A stretch of 64,000 nt of DNA from Torymus aiolomorphi (GCA_036365515.1 CM070877.1:10795101-10859100); one strand, 5' to 3'. Positions 11,691-22,249 are shown, numbered from the stretch's first letter. Program-made: numbers and translations. Notes: generated by a model not told the origin, from the sequence alone.

Positions 11691-11721
11691 CCCATGTACA
11701 ACATAACCCCACTCCCCCTAT

Positions 11722-12406
11722 AGATTTTTTGGAGTATTTTTTTCTAGGAATTTTGTAAAGGCATTCACTTACCTTCATTGCATACACCTTTGGAATAATA
11801 TTTCTTTAAGTTATGGCAATTCTGAAATTGTGTTATTGTAATAATGAAATAGCAATCAATTAATTTGTAAACAATATTATACTTTTACTTATTTATAATA
11901 TCACTTCGTTCTAATAGTCAGGAAGGAAGATAACAATATTTTATTTTTAACTTGTCAGCTATAAAGCAATGATTCAATGATGACATATTCAATCGTTTTT
12001 TAATACCATATTGGCCTTTAAATGATAAGCTGATGACTATACTTAAAATGAACTTAACTCTGATTAAAAAGAAAAAAAAAACCAAGCTTGAAAAATGTAA
12101 AAAATATTGTATGGTTTCACATAATCATACTAATAAAAAGGAGATGAAACCAGTTACAGGCTCCAACATCCAATACTTCTCAATCATGACTTATTTTAAA
12201 GTTCTTCTAAATTATTAGAATGATTTACTTTTCATGTATTAAATATCAGTATCAGAAAAAATCGAATGGATAAAATGATGAGCGAGAATAAAAAATAAAG
12301 AATAAATAATAGAAAATACGATAATTTCGGTAAGTATGTTTCCATAAAGGTTCAAACATTTCCTTCAATAGTTAAAAAAATATCCTTATGCATAATAAAA
12401 TAACAG
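11722..12406. other. AT-rich intergenic stretch
   Basis: Downstream of the second zinc-finger gene. One 61-codon lysine-rich ORF near 12033 has no domain and sits in A-rich sequence. I see no gene or clear repeat here. Confidence 0.5.
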
Positions 12407-14341
12407 TCAATGCTCTGCCTCACACCACCCTTCAGTTTTCGTTTCGACTTTCATTTTTACTATCCTGTGGCTTCGTCGAATATGCTTTTCCAAATAATCG
12501 TAGAAGTTCGTTGTATAACGGCAAAATTTGCAGCGTATATTCTTGGCAAACGTCATGTGCATTCGGCGCACGTGGTTTACCATATATCTTCTACAGCAAG
12601 TTTTGTAGTCGCACTTCAAGCACTGCATGTAACGAGTGGGATTGCATTTGTCTTTCCAATGATAGATTATTAGGTTGCGAGTTTTGAACTCTTGGCTGCA
12701 CTTCATGCATTTGTAAACAACTGACGTTGAGCAGTCCGGGCAGCTAGTTCTGTGCTTCTGGGGGTCCTCGAAAGTCTTGTTACAGCTGTTGCAGTGTTTT
12801 ATGAGTTTATTGGGTATTCCTGCAATTTCAATTTAAAGTTATGGTTACTTACTGTTTAGTACAAATAAATCTGTAATATCGACTTAGTTACCTACTATAC
12901 CGACTTCTATATTTACGAAATGATTTAAAAAATTGAAATCCACATTAATAATACAATTACAAAGACTAATATTAATTACATTTTTCTTAAAAAAGCTAAA
13001 CCATCAAAATATTAAGACAATGTCTAATACCGACAGAGTTCTCTGCCAGACCGACCACAATGTTTGTAATTAAATATTAATTGTTATTAGCTTTTTTTTA
13101 ACTTAATATTTAATTAAAAACATTGTGGTCAGTGCGGCAAAGAACTCTGTTGGTATAAGGTATCCCCTTAAGAAACGTTTAATAATATTTTTTTTGCCTG
13201 GGTGTGCGTAAAGTGCGTGTGTAAAGGGCCAATTTCTGAGGGTAAAGTTTACTTTTTTGAATACGTGTCACTAAATATTAAAAATGTGCGTAAAGTAACT
13301 TTACGCTCAGAAATCGGATTTCACGTGCACTTTAAGTACTTACTTTACTCGGGCGTATATCTTTTTCGCACGAGCGATGAGTGCCGAGTCACTCGTCGCC
13401 GGCTGCGCCGGACACTCGTGCGCAGTAATCATTGTTCGTGCAAAAAAGTTAACTTTACGCCTTTGTTGTATAAACTACTACTATAGGTACCACTCGTGAT
13501 ATAAAATATGGTTCGAGACTAGTATCAGTATCGAAAAGTACTATTTAGTGTTAAATACCGCGGCCGGTGCTATAGAAGTCTCGGTCGGTATGAAGCATCT
13601 GCTTAATTAATACAGTGTTCTACAGTTTATCGTTACCGATCAAGTAAATAACACGAACAAGAGCGTCTTTGCCTTCCATCACAGTCAAATACTTTGCTTC
13701 TAATAAATTTTAAATCAATGCATATTTTTTTAATATTTATAATTAGCTCAGTCGGTAACCACAGATTATTTGCATTACGTTACGAAAAAAGCTTACTTTT
13801 ATCATTTAGAATATCCCTGTAAAATCTTTCTTCTGGCTCCAATTTTATTTTAACTACAAAAAATTATTGTATTTAATTATTTGAAAATATTTATTAGATT
13901 ACATAATTATTTATTTTTGTGATAACTTACTTTTATGTTTTGTTATATGCTTAGGTATTGAAGAATTAGTTAACTTTCTAATAAGTCTAGGAGATAATCT
14001 TTTCAAAACAACTCTTCCATTTAACAATTGATAAATAAGCTTATCAACATTAACGTATTTATTTGTAGAATCGTCATCTGTAATGTAAAATAATTATATC
14101 ACTCAAACCGTCATTTGCTTAATTATTATTAAGCAATTACCTTACCTTTTCTAACCTTTGGTATCTCAATTGATAAATTCTTTAAAAGATGTTCATTATT
14201 ATTAGATTCGTTTTCCACAAGACACTCTTGCTCAATCTCAGTCTTTAAAGGTCCGTTCACAATCGAAGGATTCTTGAAAGACGTAAAAAAATCGAGTATA
14301 CTTCTTTGGTTTTTAATTGGCTTAAATTTTCCTTTTTTCAT
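12407..14341 (-). CDS. Zinc-finger protein with N-terminal PCNA-binding-type (PIP) motif
   Basis: Three exons join in frame: 14341-14146, 14077-13931 and 12819-12407. Introns are phase 1 with GT-AG ends, and the total is 756 nt, giving 251 aa. The ATG at 14341 opens a basic leader that contains QRSILDFF at residues 12-19, a good match to the PIP-box pattern Q-x-x-[ILM]-x-x-F-F used to bind the sliding clamp PCNA. An LKTE motif (psi-K-x-E) follows. The last exon carries a degenerate CNSC..H..C module and then C2HC/C2H2 fingers (YKCMKCSQ, MQCLKCDY with HVRRMH, IRCKFCRY with HIRRSH). The protein is likely nuclear and DNA-binding, and clamp association is inferred from the motif alone. The architecture matches the other two zinc-finger genes here. 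Intron 2 (about 1.1 kb) contains a TTAA foldback element. A GC-rich CACGTGAC-bearing region lies about 350 bp upstream. Confidence 0.72.
13012..13171. mobile_element. Short TTAA foldback in intron 2 of the PIP-motif zinc-finger gene
   Basis: TTAAGACAATGTCTAATACC then GACAGAGTTCT at the left is mirrored at the right by AGAACTCTGTTGGTATAAGG then TATCCCCTTAA. The arms also share GCCAGACCGACCACAATGTT-type text and AATTAAATATTAA at the centre. The ends are TTAA plus AAGGGG-like, as in the larger family. Confidence 0.75.
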
Positions 14342-14689
14342 CTTTTATTCGTAAAAATATTTCAAGTAAATCGCCTATTAAAATTTAGTGTCTCCTAGAA
14401 TTCATTTGACGAATCATGATATTAATATTATCATTACTAATTCGAAGAATTTTCTAAAAATATTGTGCATTTTCTAGGACAATACCTTGCCATTTTTCAA
14501 GAAGCCATATGTTGTTTATATCATCTTTTTACGTAAAATACCAGCGCAAATCACAGACATTCAGCATGATTCGACTCATTGTTATGTGATCTTAAAAAAA
14601 CAACTTTTCTTTCAAAAATTCACTCCCATAACGTATTCTAACAGCTCAAATATGTTCAGTATTCACCACGATCGTATATACTAATAACA

Positions 14690-14855
14690 GAACTAATCTT
14701 GCTGGCGCTGCGCGTACACATGTTTACATACACTCGCGAGGTCACGTTGTGCGCGGGAGCGACTTTGCGCTCGCGCAGTCACGTGACGCGGCATTGAGCC
14801 TTTTCTTCGCGCGTAAAAAAAGGCGCGAGATAGAAAAGACGTGGTAGGAGGTGCC
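14690..14855. promoter_or_regulatory. CpG-rich candidate promoter
   Basis: A sharply GC/CpG-rich island in AT-rich surroundings, with GCGCTGCGCGTACA, CTCGCGAGGTCACG and CAGTCACGTGACGCG (an E-box palindrome, CACGTG, inside). It lies about 350 bp upstream of the minus-strand zinc-finger start at 14341, and ahead of a 63-codon plus-strand ORF at 14861 that I do not call. A promoter role is inferred from composition and position only. Confidence 0.35.
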
Positions 14856-15167
14856 ATATATTGGATCGTTTAATTCCAAGAAGCAAATGTGCTGACCAGA
14901 AAGAGATACTTATGGAACTTCACAAAAAGATATCTGATATCATTATTAGTAGTGGCCTTTTTAAAAACAATATATTAGATAGGACGAAGTCTCTTTTCAA
15001 CATATTTCACGTTACTTTAAGACACGTATGTACAGTTGAAATTTGCCGTTAACTTCTTAATTTTTTCAATATTATTTAAGATCTAAATCAGATATTTTTG
15101 TGATTATAAGAATAAAATATTTTTTGCAATAAGTTTTTTTTATATATTTTAATCAACTTTTAAAGAT

Positions 15168-15763
15168 ATAAGGTAAAACAACCATTACTGGGACGCTTAC
15201 GACCACCTGACGCTTATACATATGATTTAAGAATAGTGAACTGTTGTTTTTTGTGGAATAAAAATTGCACAGATAGTTTATACTTCGTTTAATTGATTTC
15301 ACGAATAAAATAAAACTTGCCTTTGCTGTTGTTAAATTGTTATAAAAGTTAAAAAAAAAATCATTTAATAGGTAGTCTATTCACCCTTGAGTGGGACACG
15401 ATTTTTGAGATAAATCCTAAAGTGGAACAAAGAAAAGACCAATACTGGGATAATATTAACCTAATGGGTTAATCGAACTTCATCCTATAAAAGTAGGACA
15501 AACTGCCGATAGTGGAACAATTTAAGAATCTATTAGATACACTGTTTTCAAAGAGCACTGTTTATTATTTTTTCTTTTAAATTCGTAACTTTTTAAATCA
15601 AAATAAATCATGTAATTGAATAAATTAGAACTTAAAAATGATTAAAGAATTTTTACTTTTATGATTGAAGTTCATATGTATTAGATTATTAATAGTATTT
15701 ATTACTATCCCGGTATAGGGCGCACTTTTTACGTTGGCCCAGTAATAGCTATTTTACTTTATT
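15168..15763. mobile_element. Non-autonomous element with AAGGTAAAACA-type terminal repeats
   Basis: AAGGTAAAACAACCATTACT then GGGACG at the left matches, in reverse complement, GGCCCAGTAATAGCTATTTT then ACTTT at the right (about 26 bp, imperfect). The interior is AT-rich and repeats CTGGGA/GTGGGAC words near 15390 and 15440. No ORF of transposase length is present. Confidence 0.5.
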
Positions 15764-16329
15764 ACGTAGATACAAAGATTTCGAATTAATAAAAACAACA
15801 TGCAGAATCAAATATAAGCGCTTTCCACATTATCGACCGAGGGATAGATGTCTCTACTCTCTATCGGCGCTCATTAGCATAACTATACAGTTACAGTTTG
15901 TAGATGATGGTTGATCCAGCTGACTGACGCCGGTCCGCGTAGTCGTGTGTCATTTGTACAAGTCAAGTATACATGCTTGTATATAGAATTGTGTTTTAAC
16001 GGAAATTTTGTTCTATTTAGTGTTATTGTTTTTATATTATAAATTATAGATTAAAGTTGATAGAAACACAACATATCGTAAAAATAATTTAACAGTATTC
16101 TTGGAACCTATGAACGTCATTGCTACTTATTTAATAACTGGCATAACAACAAATCAAACGCAGTCAAAAATAGACTGGTGAGTTATTAAGGCGAGAGTTC
16201 AGGTGGAAAATTTTTTTTTTCATAAAAGTTACTCAAAACTATGTATTTTTAAGGATATACTTAGGTATAAATATTTTTCATGTAAACAAAAAATTTCTGT
16301 CAATTTCAAGATCTGAAGTTACTCCTTAT
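15764..16329. other. Intergenic stretch without recognised features
   Basis: AT-rich with a short GC-richer part around 15830-15960. I find no gene, no clear palindrome and no known repeat. Confidence 0.4.
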
Positions 16330-16674
16330 GCCCTAATCACATAACCGCGTACGATCGCGTACGTCTGCGTACAACCTAATCTAGTGATTTTCGCTGTTGC
16401 CAACAGCGGCAATGTCAGTGCAATAACTAGTACTTTCGAGGAACAGACCTACTTATACGAAAGTCGGCTACTACACCAACGACAACAGGCATAAACAAGC
16501 AAGCGTTACTCCGATCTACTGCACTTCGTGTGAGTAGGTCTGTTTCTCGAAAGTACTAGTTATTGCACTGACATTGCCGCTGTTGGCAACAGCGAAAATC
16601 ACTAGATTCTTCTTTAACGTCGGACGCGGTTGTACGTAGACGTACGCGATCGTACGCGGTTATGTGATTAGGGC
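16330..16674. mobile_element. Foldback element, GCCCTAATCACATAACCGCG ends
   Basis: GCCCTAATCACATAACCGCG then TACGATCGCGTACGTC begins it and the reverse complement closes it at 16674. The next block, CTAGTGATTTTCGCTGTTGC then CAACAGCGGCAATGTCAGTG, is mirrored almost perfectly. The high identity of the arms suggests recent insertion or gene conversion between arms. Confidence 0.85.
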
Positions 16675-16678
16675 ATTA

Positions 16679-17046
16679 ACGTCCTTTCCACATGGAGTGC
16701 GTCGTGCGCCATGCGTCGCGTCGTGTGCCGCGGTTCCGATCGCTTGAATACAGCAACTCTATGCTGATTGGTTAATTCTCTTTTACCATCTAGTTTCGTC
16801 AAAGGAATTAACCAATCAGCATACAGTTGCTGTATTCAAGCGATCGGAACGCGGCGCACGACGCGACGCACGGGGCCCTTTCTACATATGTGTGTTCTGT
16901 CTGTTCTAGACAACTTTTCTCTATGTCTGTCTCTGTCTTACATAAACGGAACAGATCTATCTGTCTTTGTCGGGAACACACAGAACACAGAACACACATA
17001 TGTAGAAAGGCCTCGGCGCACGACGCACTCCATGTGGAAAGGACGT
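16679..17046. mobile_element. Nested foldbacks within ACGTCCTTTCCACATGGAGT arms
   Basis: The outer arms ACGTCCTTTCCACATGGAGT then GCGTCGTGCG close at 17046. Inside are two separate hairpins. One (about 16715-16875) pairs CGATCGCTTGAATACAGCAA with its complement around a GATTGGTTAATT loop. The other (about 16875-17012) pairs CCTTTCTACATATGTGTGTT with AACACACATATGTAGAAAGG. The overlapping ORFs on both strands are palindrome artefacts. Confidence 0.78.
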
Positions 17047-17053
17047 AATCCTT

Positions 17054-17259
17054 ACAGCGAATCCACATTGCATGAGCTATGCTCGATGCGCGATGCGCGA
17101 TGCCGTCCGAAAAAAAGTTGTTGTGCGAAATCTACAAGATTTATAATAATAATTTTAAACATAGAGTTATAAATCTTATAGATTTCGGACAACAACTTCT
17201 TTTCGGAAGGCATCGCGCATCGCGCATCGAGCGTAGCTCATGCAATGTGGATTCGCTGT
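17054..17259. mobile_element. Foldback element, ACAGCGAATCCACATTGCAT ends
   Basis: ACAGCGAATCCACATTGCAT then GAGCTATGCTCGATGCGCGA is mirrored at the right end. The centre has TCTACAAGATTTATAA / TTATAAATCTTATAGA. A single half-copy of the same end (GACAGCGAATCCACATTGCA) recurs at about 17963 in the left arm of the next element. Confidence 0.78.
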
Positions 17260-17325
17260 TATTCTATTCGCCTTGTTAAGACCAGCGTCAGCGCCCCTCA
17301 CGACAAAATCCGAACTGCTTATTGA

Positions 17326-17796
17326 AGGATAAACACAGCTATTTAGCATGAGCGATATATGAAGAAAAGTTTATTTAATTAAGAAATAAAATAAATAGGG
17401 ATGGTATGAACGTCGAAAAGTTTTTTACTGATTTATCCGATATTGTAAGATATATTGGCAATCAGACAAGGCGTTATGTGAAAGGCGAGAGAGTTTATAA
17501 GGTAAATCGCATAATATTTTGTAGGTTAGCCAAAGAAAATACTGATTGCTCAGCAGAGTTAGTAGCACTGTGCAACACAGTTCTTTGGCTAACCTATAAA
17601 ATATTATGTGATTTACTTTATAAACTCTCTCTTGCCTTCCACATAAGGCCTTCGTGCCATTGCTAATATATCTGATAATATCAGACAAATCAATAAAAGA
17701 TTTTAAGACGTTCATCGGATCACTACTTATTTTATTTTTTAATTAAATAATCTTTGGTTCGTATAGGTACCGCCCATGCTAATCAGCAGTGTTTAT
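17326..17796. mobile_element. Foldback element with mirrored ATG-bearing arms
   Basis: Arms pair from GGATAAACACAGCTATTTAG then CATGAGCG at the left to CGCCCATGCTAATCAGCAGT then GTTTATCC at the right. They also include GTTTATTTAATTAAGAAATA, ATGAACGTCGAAAAG/ATGAACGTCTTAAAA and TTTGTAGGTTAGCCAAAGAA. Because each arm carries an ATG, 86- and 96-codon mirror ORFs appear on the two strands. Their sequences are not better conserved at the protein level than the DNA, so I treat them as non-coding. Confidence 0.7.
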
Positions 17797-18201
17797 CCCA
17801 TGAAGTAAGAGAGAAGGAGACGTAACTCCATACGATCTGACAGGCAAAAGTTTAACCCCTTTTTTGCAGAAGATAGCCAGGTTCGCTCGGCGGAATAGCC
17901 ACCACTAACTGGCTTCAGCGCCCCTCGCGACAAACGCTGAACTACGTAGCCATGATCCATGACAGCGAATCCACATTGCATGATTTATGACCTATGACTA
18001 TGACCGATGACAGTGAGAAAGACTAAAACGTTTTCAGCGGACATTTTATGAGAAATTTGCATGATAACTGTAAATAATTTATTTATATAAAGTAAAAAGG
18101 TATAAAAACTTGAAGAAACTCAATTATACCGTAAAGAACTCTTATCCCCAAGCGGGGAGTGATGAACATATGTCATTTCGTGCTATAAATTGTAAGTTGA
18201 A

Positions 18202-18280
18202 GTGATAGCTCAGGTAGTTAAGGCGCAATGGCTTTGCCAGTTTGTTTTTGCAGGACTCGAGTTCAATCCTAGTCTTTGAA
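18202..18280 (+). repeat. tRNA-like sequence (SINE-type head), left arm
   Basis: GTGATAGCTCAGGTAGTTAA resembles a tRNA D-arm/A box, and GAGTTCAATCC matches a B box (GWTCRANNC). About 45 bp lies between them, including a TGGCTTTGCCA hairpin. A T-run follows. The acceptor stem does not pair, so this is not a functional tRNA gene. Confidence 0.6.
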
Positions 18281-19262
18281 ATTTTTTTTTTGTTTTTTAA
18301 ATTTTATTTCCAAAGATTATTTTAAAATAAAAAATTTAGTTTAAAAATAAATTTAGACATTTCAATTTCTTCTTCTAATAATTAAATGGATTAGCGAATA
18401 TAAAATTTGAAAAATGACAATTTATTTACAATATTTATGTTAATAATAAAGTTATAATTAATTTAGTGAGTTTGAAAAGTAGATTGATATTAAAAAAAAC
18501 ATTTATTAATCAACATATAAAAAATTAAAGAGTATTTTTTAATACTATAACTTTTTAAATACAATAAGCTTTTAATAAAATAATTACTTAAGTACACCAT
18601 TATTCAATCCATCATTTTAAATGCCTTTTTAATACAATTCTAAAATACAATCAACGTAAAAATATATTAACATATTAATATATTAATATTAGTTAATAAT
18701 ATACTCGCTGAAGTGGTACGCTGAAGTAGACGTCCAGCTTAAAACTGAGAAGAAAATGTTTACATCGTGGATTCAACCGCTGCCGCGAGATGATTTTCTA
18801 AGTATTAGCGGCGCAAAATTTTCTAAAGAAGCTCTCGACGCGTTTGTTTTTATTTTATATATACTTAAAAGATTTTAGAAATATTCTATGCATAAGCTGT
18901 ATTTTACTTACCTTCTTCTTGTACATTGTTGTTTATTCTGCTTGAATTAATATTTTGTTACATATAAAATTATATTAATAATCTATTTTTAATAACTATT
19001 GACGAATAATAATAATTATTTTATGAAACAATTTCCATAAAAATGGTTTTTCGCAACGTTTACAATAAAACTTTCATATTGTAATTGCCTAATTACACGA
19101 AAATCTGACAAGCCTCTAACAATAAAATAATAAATTTATTATTTTTTAAAAGAAACAATAAAAAATACTATACAAATTTTATTATTTTTAATTAAATTAA
19201 TTATTTTAAAATAATGTTTGTATATAAAAATTGAAAAAATTATTATTGAAAGAAAAAAAAAA

Positions 19263-19342
19263 TTTCAGAGCCTAGGATCGAAGTCGAGTCTTGCAAAAAG
19301 AAACTGGCAAAGCAGTGCGCCTTAACTACCTGAGCTATCACT
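19263..19342 (-). repeat. tRNA-like sequence (SINE-type head), right arm
   Basis: Reverse-strand counterpart of 18202-18280: TGATAGCTCAGGTAGTTAAG as A-box region, the same TGCTTTGCCAGTTT hairpin, then GACTTCGATCCTAGG in place of the B box. The B box here has diverged slightly more than in the left arm. Confidence 0.58.
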
Positions 19343-19962
19343 TCAACTTATAATTCATAGCACGAAATGACGTATGTTGATCGTTCCCCGCTTGGGGATT
19401 AAAAGCTCTTTAAGGTATTGAGATCCGGATTTCTTAAAGATTAAAGAAGGGTTTTATTTACATTTTACTTTATTTATATACATAAATTATTTACGGTTCT
19501 CATGCAAATTTATCGAAAAAAGGTCCGCTGAAAATGTTTCATCATTATTTGTACCGGCCGTAAAAGTCGATCGGCTGGACGATGGCTCTGTAGTTCAGCG
19601 TTTGCCGCAAGAGGCGCTGAAGCCAGTTAGTGGTGGCTATTCCGCCAAGCGAACTTGGCGATCTTTTGCAGAAAAGTGGCTCTACTTTTCGTACACGGAG
19701 TTACGTCTCCTTCTCTCTTACTTCATGGTTTATCCGATGGTCTTAAGGCGAATAGCGAAGTTCATACATGTACAAGACGTTTCCATCTGATTCGCTATTC
19801 CGTACAGCACACAACGAAACACCTTACGACGTTAATGTGGACATTCTCTTACTCAGCTGTGCTCTGTGCTACCAACTTAGAACGAAAGCAAAATTGCAGC
19901 CAACATAGTTTCAATTTTGTTTATGATTTGTGAAGTATTTTGTGAAATACACGAAGTGCAAA

Positions 19963-20122
19963 ATGCACGCTATTTCCAGACGTTGGCGCCCAGAGAAAAG
20001 AAGTCTCGTAAAAAGGAGGCGCCAATTGCAGGCAGCTGTACAAGAAGCAAAAAAGAAAAAAGCTGAAAAATTCAGCCAGCAAAATAAAAAACCTGTTGCT
20101 GTTGCTACTTCTACCAGTTCTG
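19963..20122 (+). CDS. Possible orphan first exon of a basic protein
   Basis: From the ATG at 19963 an open frame of 53 codons plus one base runs to a good donor (TCTG followed by GTAAATTT) at 20122. It encodes a strongly basic leader (RRWRPEKRSLVKRRRQLQ) followed by a lysine-rich helix-like stretch and an ST-rich tail. No downstream exon is visible before the foldback cluster at 20777. It could be the 5' end of a transposon-derived gene or chance. I do not recognise the family. Confidence 0.25.
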
Positions 20123-20776
20123 GTAAATTTTTAATAATTTTCTTAAAAAAAATTTATTTTTGGGGTTAAATTTTGAGTATAAACCTTATATCTCCAAAAT
20201 CCACCAACCAAAATCTCTTGATAATTTGCAGAAAAAATTGTTCATATATTTAAGATATATTTTTCTAATTTGAATAAGGTGGTGGCCCTAGTTGTCGTTT
20301 CGTTCTATCAGCTATTCACACATAAAATTTGTTTAATTAATAAATCTTTAACCAAAGTAAAGGTTTTATATACTTTGTGACCGCCGTTTCAAAGTTCAAA
20401 ATTATTCATTTATTTCAATTGCGAATCGTGAAAGAAAAAGTTGCCGACAACTGGTGCTTTTACGCTACAATCAATCAAGGAAAAAAAATTTGCTTTCTAA
20501 CTGAATATATTGGCTATATATAATCCGCGTCAAAAGTTCATCACTGAAAATAATAATTTACTATGAACGTTTCTTTTCTTATTTTAATCTTGATAGCTTT
20601 ATCAAAGTACACCAGACAAATAGTTTGTGCCCCCGAAACAAAAACTTGGATACGAATTTTTAAAGTATTCTCCATCTTTAAATTTTATTCGATTCTTATT
20701 TTTTGGTTTTATATTGTTCAGAGATCCATTTCCAACAGATCGCGGAACTCAGAAATAAAAAATATGCAAAATAGTA
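20123..20776. other. AT-rich stretch, no supported gene
   Basis: Contains one 75-codon ORF at 20563 with a hydrophobic start, but there is no cleavage-site context, homology or splice continuation that I can support. Confidence 0.4.
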
Positions 20777-21098
20777 TATTATGCACCTAGGGAGTAAAAG
20801 TAAAGAATGTCCCAGATCGCATGGAAATTGTCACCCGAGCCAAAGGCGAGGACAATCATGCGATCTGAGACATTCTTTATTTGCTCCCGAGGTGCATATA
20901 CGATTTTTTTGCCTGGCGAGGCCGAAAATACAACCTTCGCGATCGGGTGCCGGGAGCAAAAGTGGTACTTTTGGCCCGCCAGGCAAAAAACAGAGTTTTT
21001 ACAATAGCAAAATAAAAGCGTGTTTTGTAGAGAAAAACTTCAAAAAAGCTGCCGCCGAATTTTCAGTTTTTCTTTACAAAACAGGCTTTTTTATTTCA
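20777..21098. mobile_element. Three consecutive hairpin elements
   Basis: Hairpin 1 (20777-20900) pairs ATTATGCACCTAGGGAG and AAAGAATGTCCCAGATCGCA with their complements. Hairpin 2 (20904-20992) pairs TTTTTTGCCTGGCGAGGCC with GGCCCGCCAGGCAAAAAA. Hairpin 3 (21008-21098) pairs AAATAAAAGCGTGTTTTGTA then GAGAAAAACT with AGTTTTTCTTTACAAAACAG then GCTTTTTTATTT. They lie end to end with almost no spacer. Confidence 0.65.
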
Positions 21099-21468
21099 TT
21101 ATCGTAATTAATAAAAAAATGTTTACAATAATGTTTTATGCTTGTTACACATGGGAAAACTCCGTTTTTGCTGTTTAAACATATTAAATAGATGAAAATA
21201 ATAATAGAACGTATTTTTGGAGACTATAGATGGCGACACCAGAGGTAGAATACTTTTAAGGCATGCGGAAAACTTTTAAATGAATCACTATACCTTTCTT
21301 AGATCTTTTTACAATTATTAAAGAGAAGTGTAACATAGAAAATGAAGACTTATTTATTAATATAGGGAAAGAAAAATTAATTTTCTGTTTTGAAAATTTG
21401 TATACGAAAGTTAATAAACGCTGATTCTATAATCGAAAATTATCTAGATAAAATTATCTATTAACTGT

Positions 21469-21768
21469 ATTAGAAGTGGTCATACCTCGCCTAATTTAAG
21501 CTTATATAGACAGAAAATTGTTGATACCGATATGTGTAAGTGTGGCGAAGATGTCGATACGGTTGAACACATTTTTTGGAGATATAACTTCTACAATTCA
21601 GAAAGAAATGTGCTAAAAGAAATTAGAAAAGAGTACAAAATGGGCCCTTTAACTGTGATAAATCTGTTAGCTTTACAAAATGTTAACATATTTTATACAG
21701 TACAGGCGATTTTATTGACAAGATTCAATGCAGTGAGTTTAAGTTTTGGATTTCGCGCAAAGGTATAA
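21469..21768 (+). pseudogene. LINE (non-LTR retrotransposon) ORF2 C-terminal relic
   Basis: A 100-codon frame begins IRSGHTSPNLSLYRQKI and runs into MCKCGEDVDTVEHIFWRY. The C-x-C-G then D-T-x-E-H-I pattern, after an SGH-type segment, is typical of the end of the RNase H/zinc-knuckle region of Jockey- or R1-like ORF2 proteins. The usual second cysteine after EHIFW is replaced (WRY). There is no reverse transcriptase upstream in frame, so this is a short decayed fragment. Confidence 0.6.
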
Positions 21769-22249
21769 TACGTTAGTATTATACATACATAATTTAAATA
21801 TCCGAGTAGAAATCTATTCCGGCTTGCCTGGCCACAAACAGGCCCTGTGCAGGGAATTCTCAGGTTTATGTATACAAGGAACGCATAAGTGCGTCATATG
21901 GTGGAAGACAGGCCCTAAAGAGGTTGCCTTAAAATGAATTAATGTTAGCCTTTAAATATTCATCTAAACCTATAGACATATGTCCTATTTCTCGAAGCAT
22001 CACCCGGACGGTACTCCCATATTTGGGTGTCTTGTACATTGATAATGTACCAAATAATTATAAAACTATAAAAAAATAATCCAAGCTACCTGTCCAAGCC
22101 CCGCACCACACGTTATGATATGCCTGATAACGCAGGTAGACATATGTACACTCAAAGTCCTTATTTGATTCTTTCCGAGCGTGTCCCGTCAGTGACCGTA
22201 ACACATAACCTTTTGAATGTTTATAACATTTTTTAGCTCCGAGCACCAA
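21769..22249. other. Intergenic stretch
   Basis: No gene supported. Short ORFs here are small and lack domains. TTGCCTGGCCACAAACAGG and TACCTGTCCAAGCCC-like words may be leftovers of a further foldback, but I could not define one. Confidence 0.35.

Larger units (their letters stand above)
3781..11721. mobile_element. Possible 7.9-kb composite bounded by inverted repeats
   Basis: AGGGGAGAGTGGGGCGATCT followed by TGTACA at 3781 has an imperfect reverse complement, TGTACAACATAACCCCACTC then CCCCTATAG, at about 11690-11721. A related internal block, GATCGCCCCTATTATTTTGT then ACAACTTGACCCC, lies at about 5756-5797. The interior is packed with other repeats and no transposase is visible. The ends may therefore bound one large eroded element or may be two independent copies of a dispersed motif. 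Confidence 0.3.
17794..19735. mobile_element. 1.9-kb foldback element with tRNA-like promoters in both arms
   Basis: The arms of about 500 bp are 17794-18300 and 19260-19735. Shared blocks, in order, are CCATGAAGTAAGAGAGAAGG then AGACGTAACTCC; GCGGAATAGCCACCACTAAC then TGGCTTCAGCGCC; TTTCAGCGGAC; GTAAATAATTTAT; ATCCCCAAGCGGGGA; and TCATTTCGTGCTAT followed by AAGTTGAAGTGATAGCTCAG. The middle, about 950 bp, is very AT-rich and unpaired. Each arm ends inward in a tRNA-like segment followed by a T-run or A-run. No protein gene is present; the similar short ORFs in the two arms follow from the repeat. Confidence 0.8.

Noticed and set aside
14861..15052. 63-codon ORF downstream of the CpG-rich patch
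   Set aside because: No ATG at the listed start and no recognisable domain or splice donor in a supportive context.
17406..17715. Mirror ORFs on both strands starting MNV
   Set aside because: They arise because an ATG lies in both arms of a foldback. Protein similarity is no greater than expected from arm identity.
17793..19790. Similar ORFs containing ALKPVSGGYSA in both arms of the large foldback
   Set aside because: Explained by the inverted repeat; no start context, domain or splice continuation supports coding.
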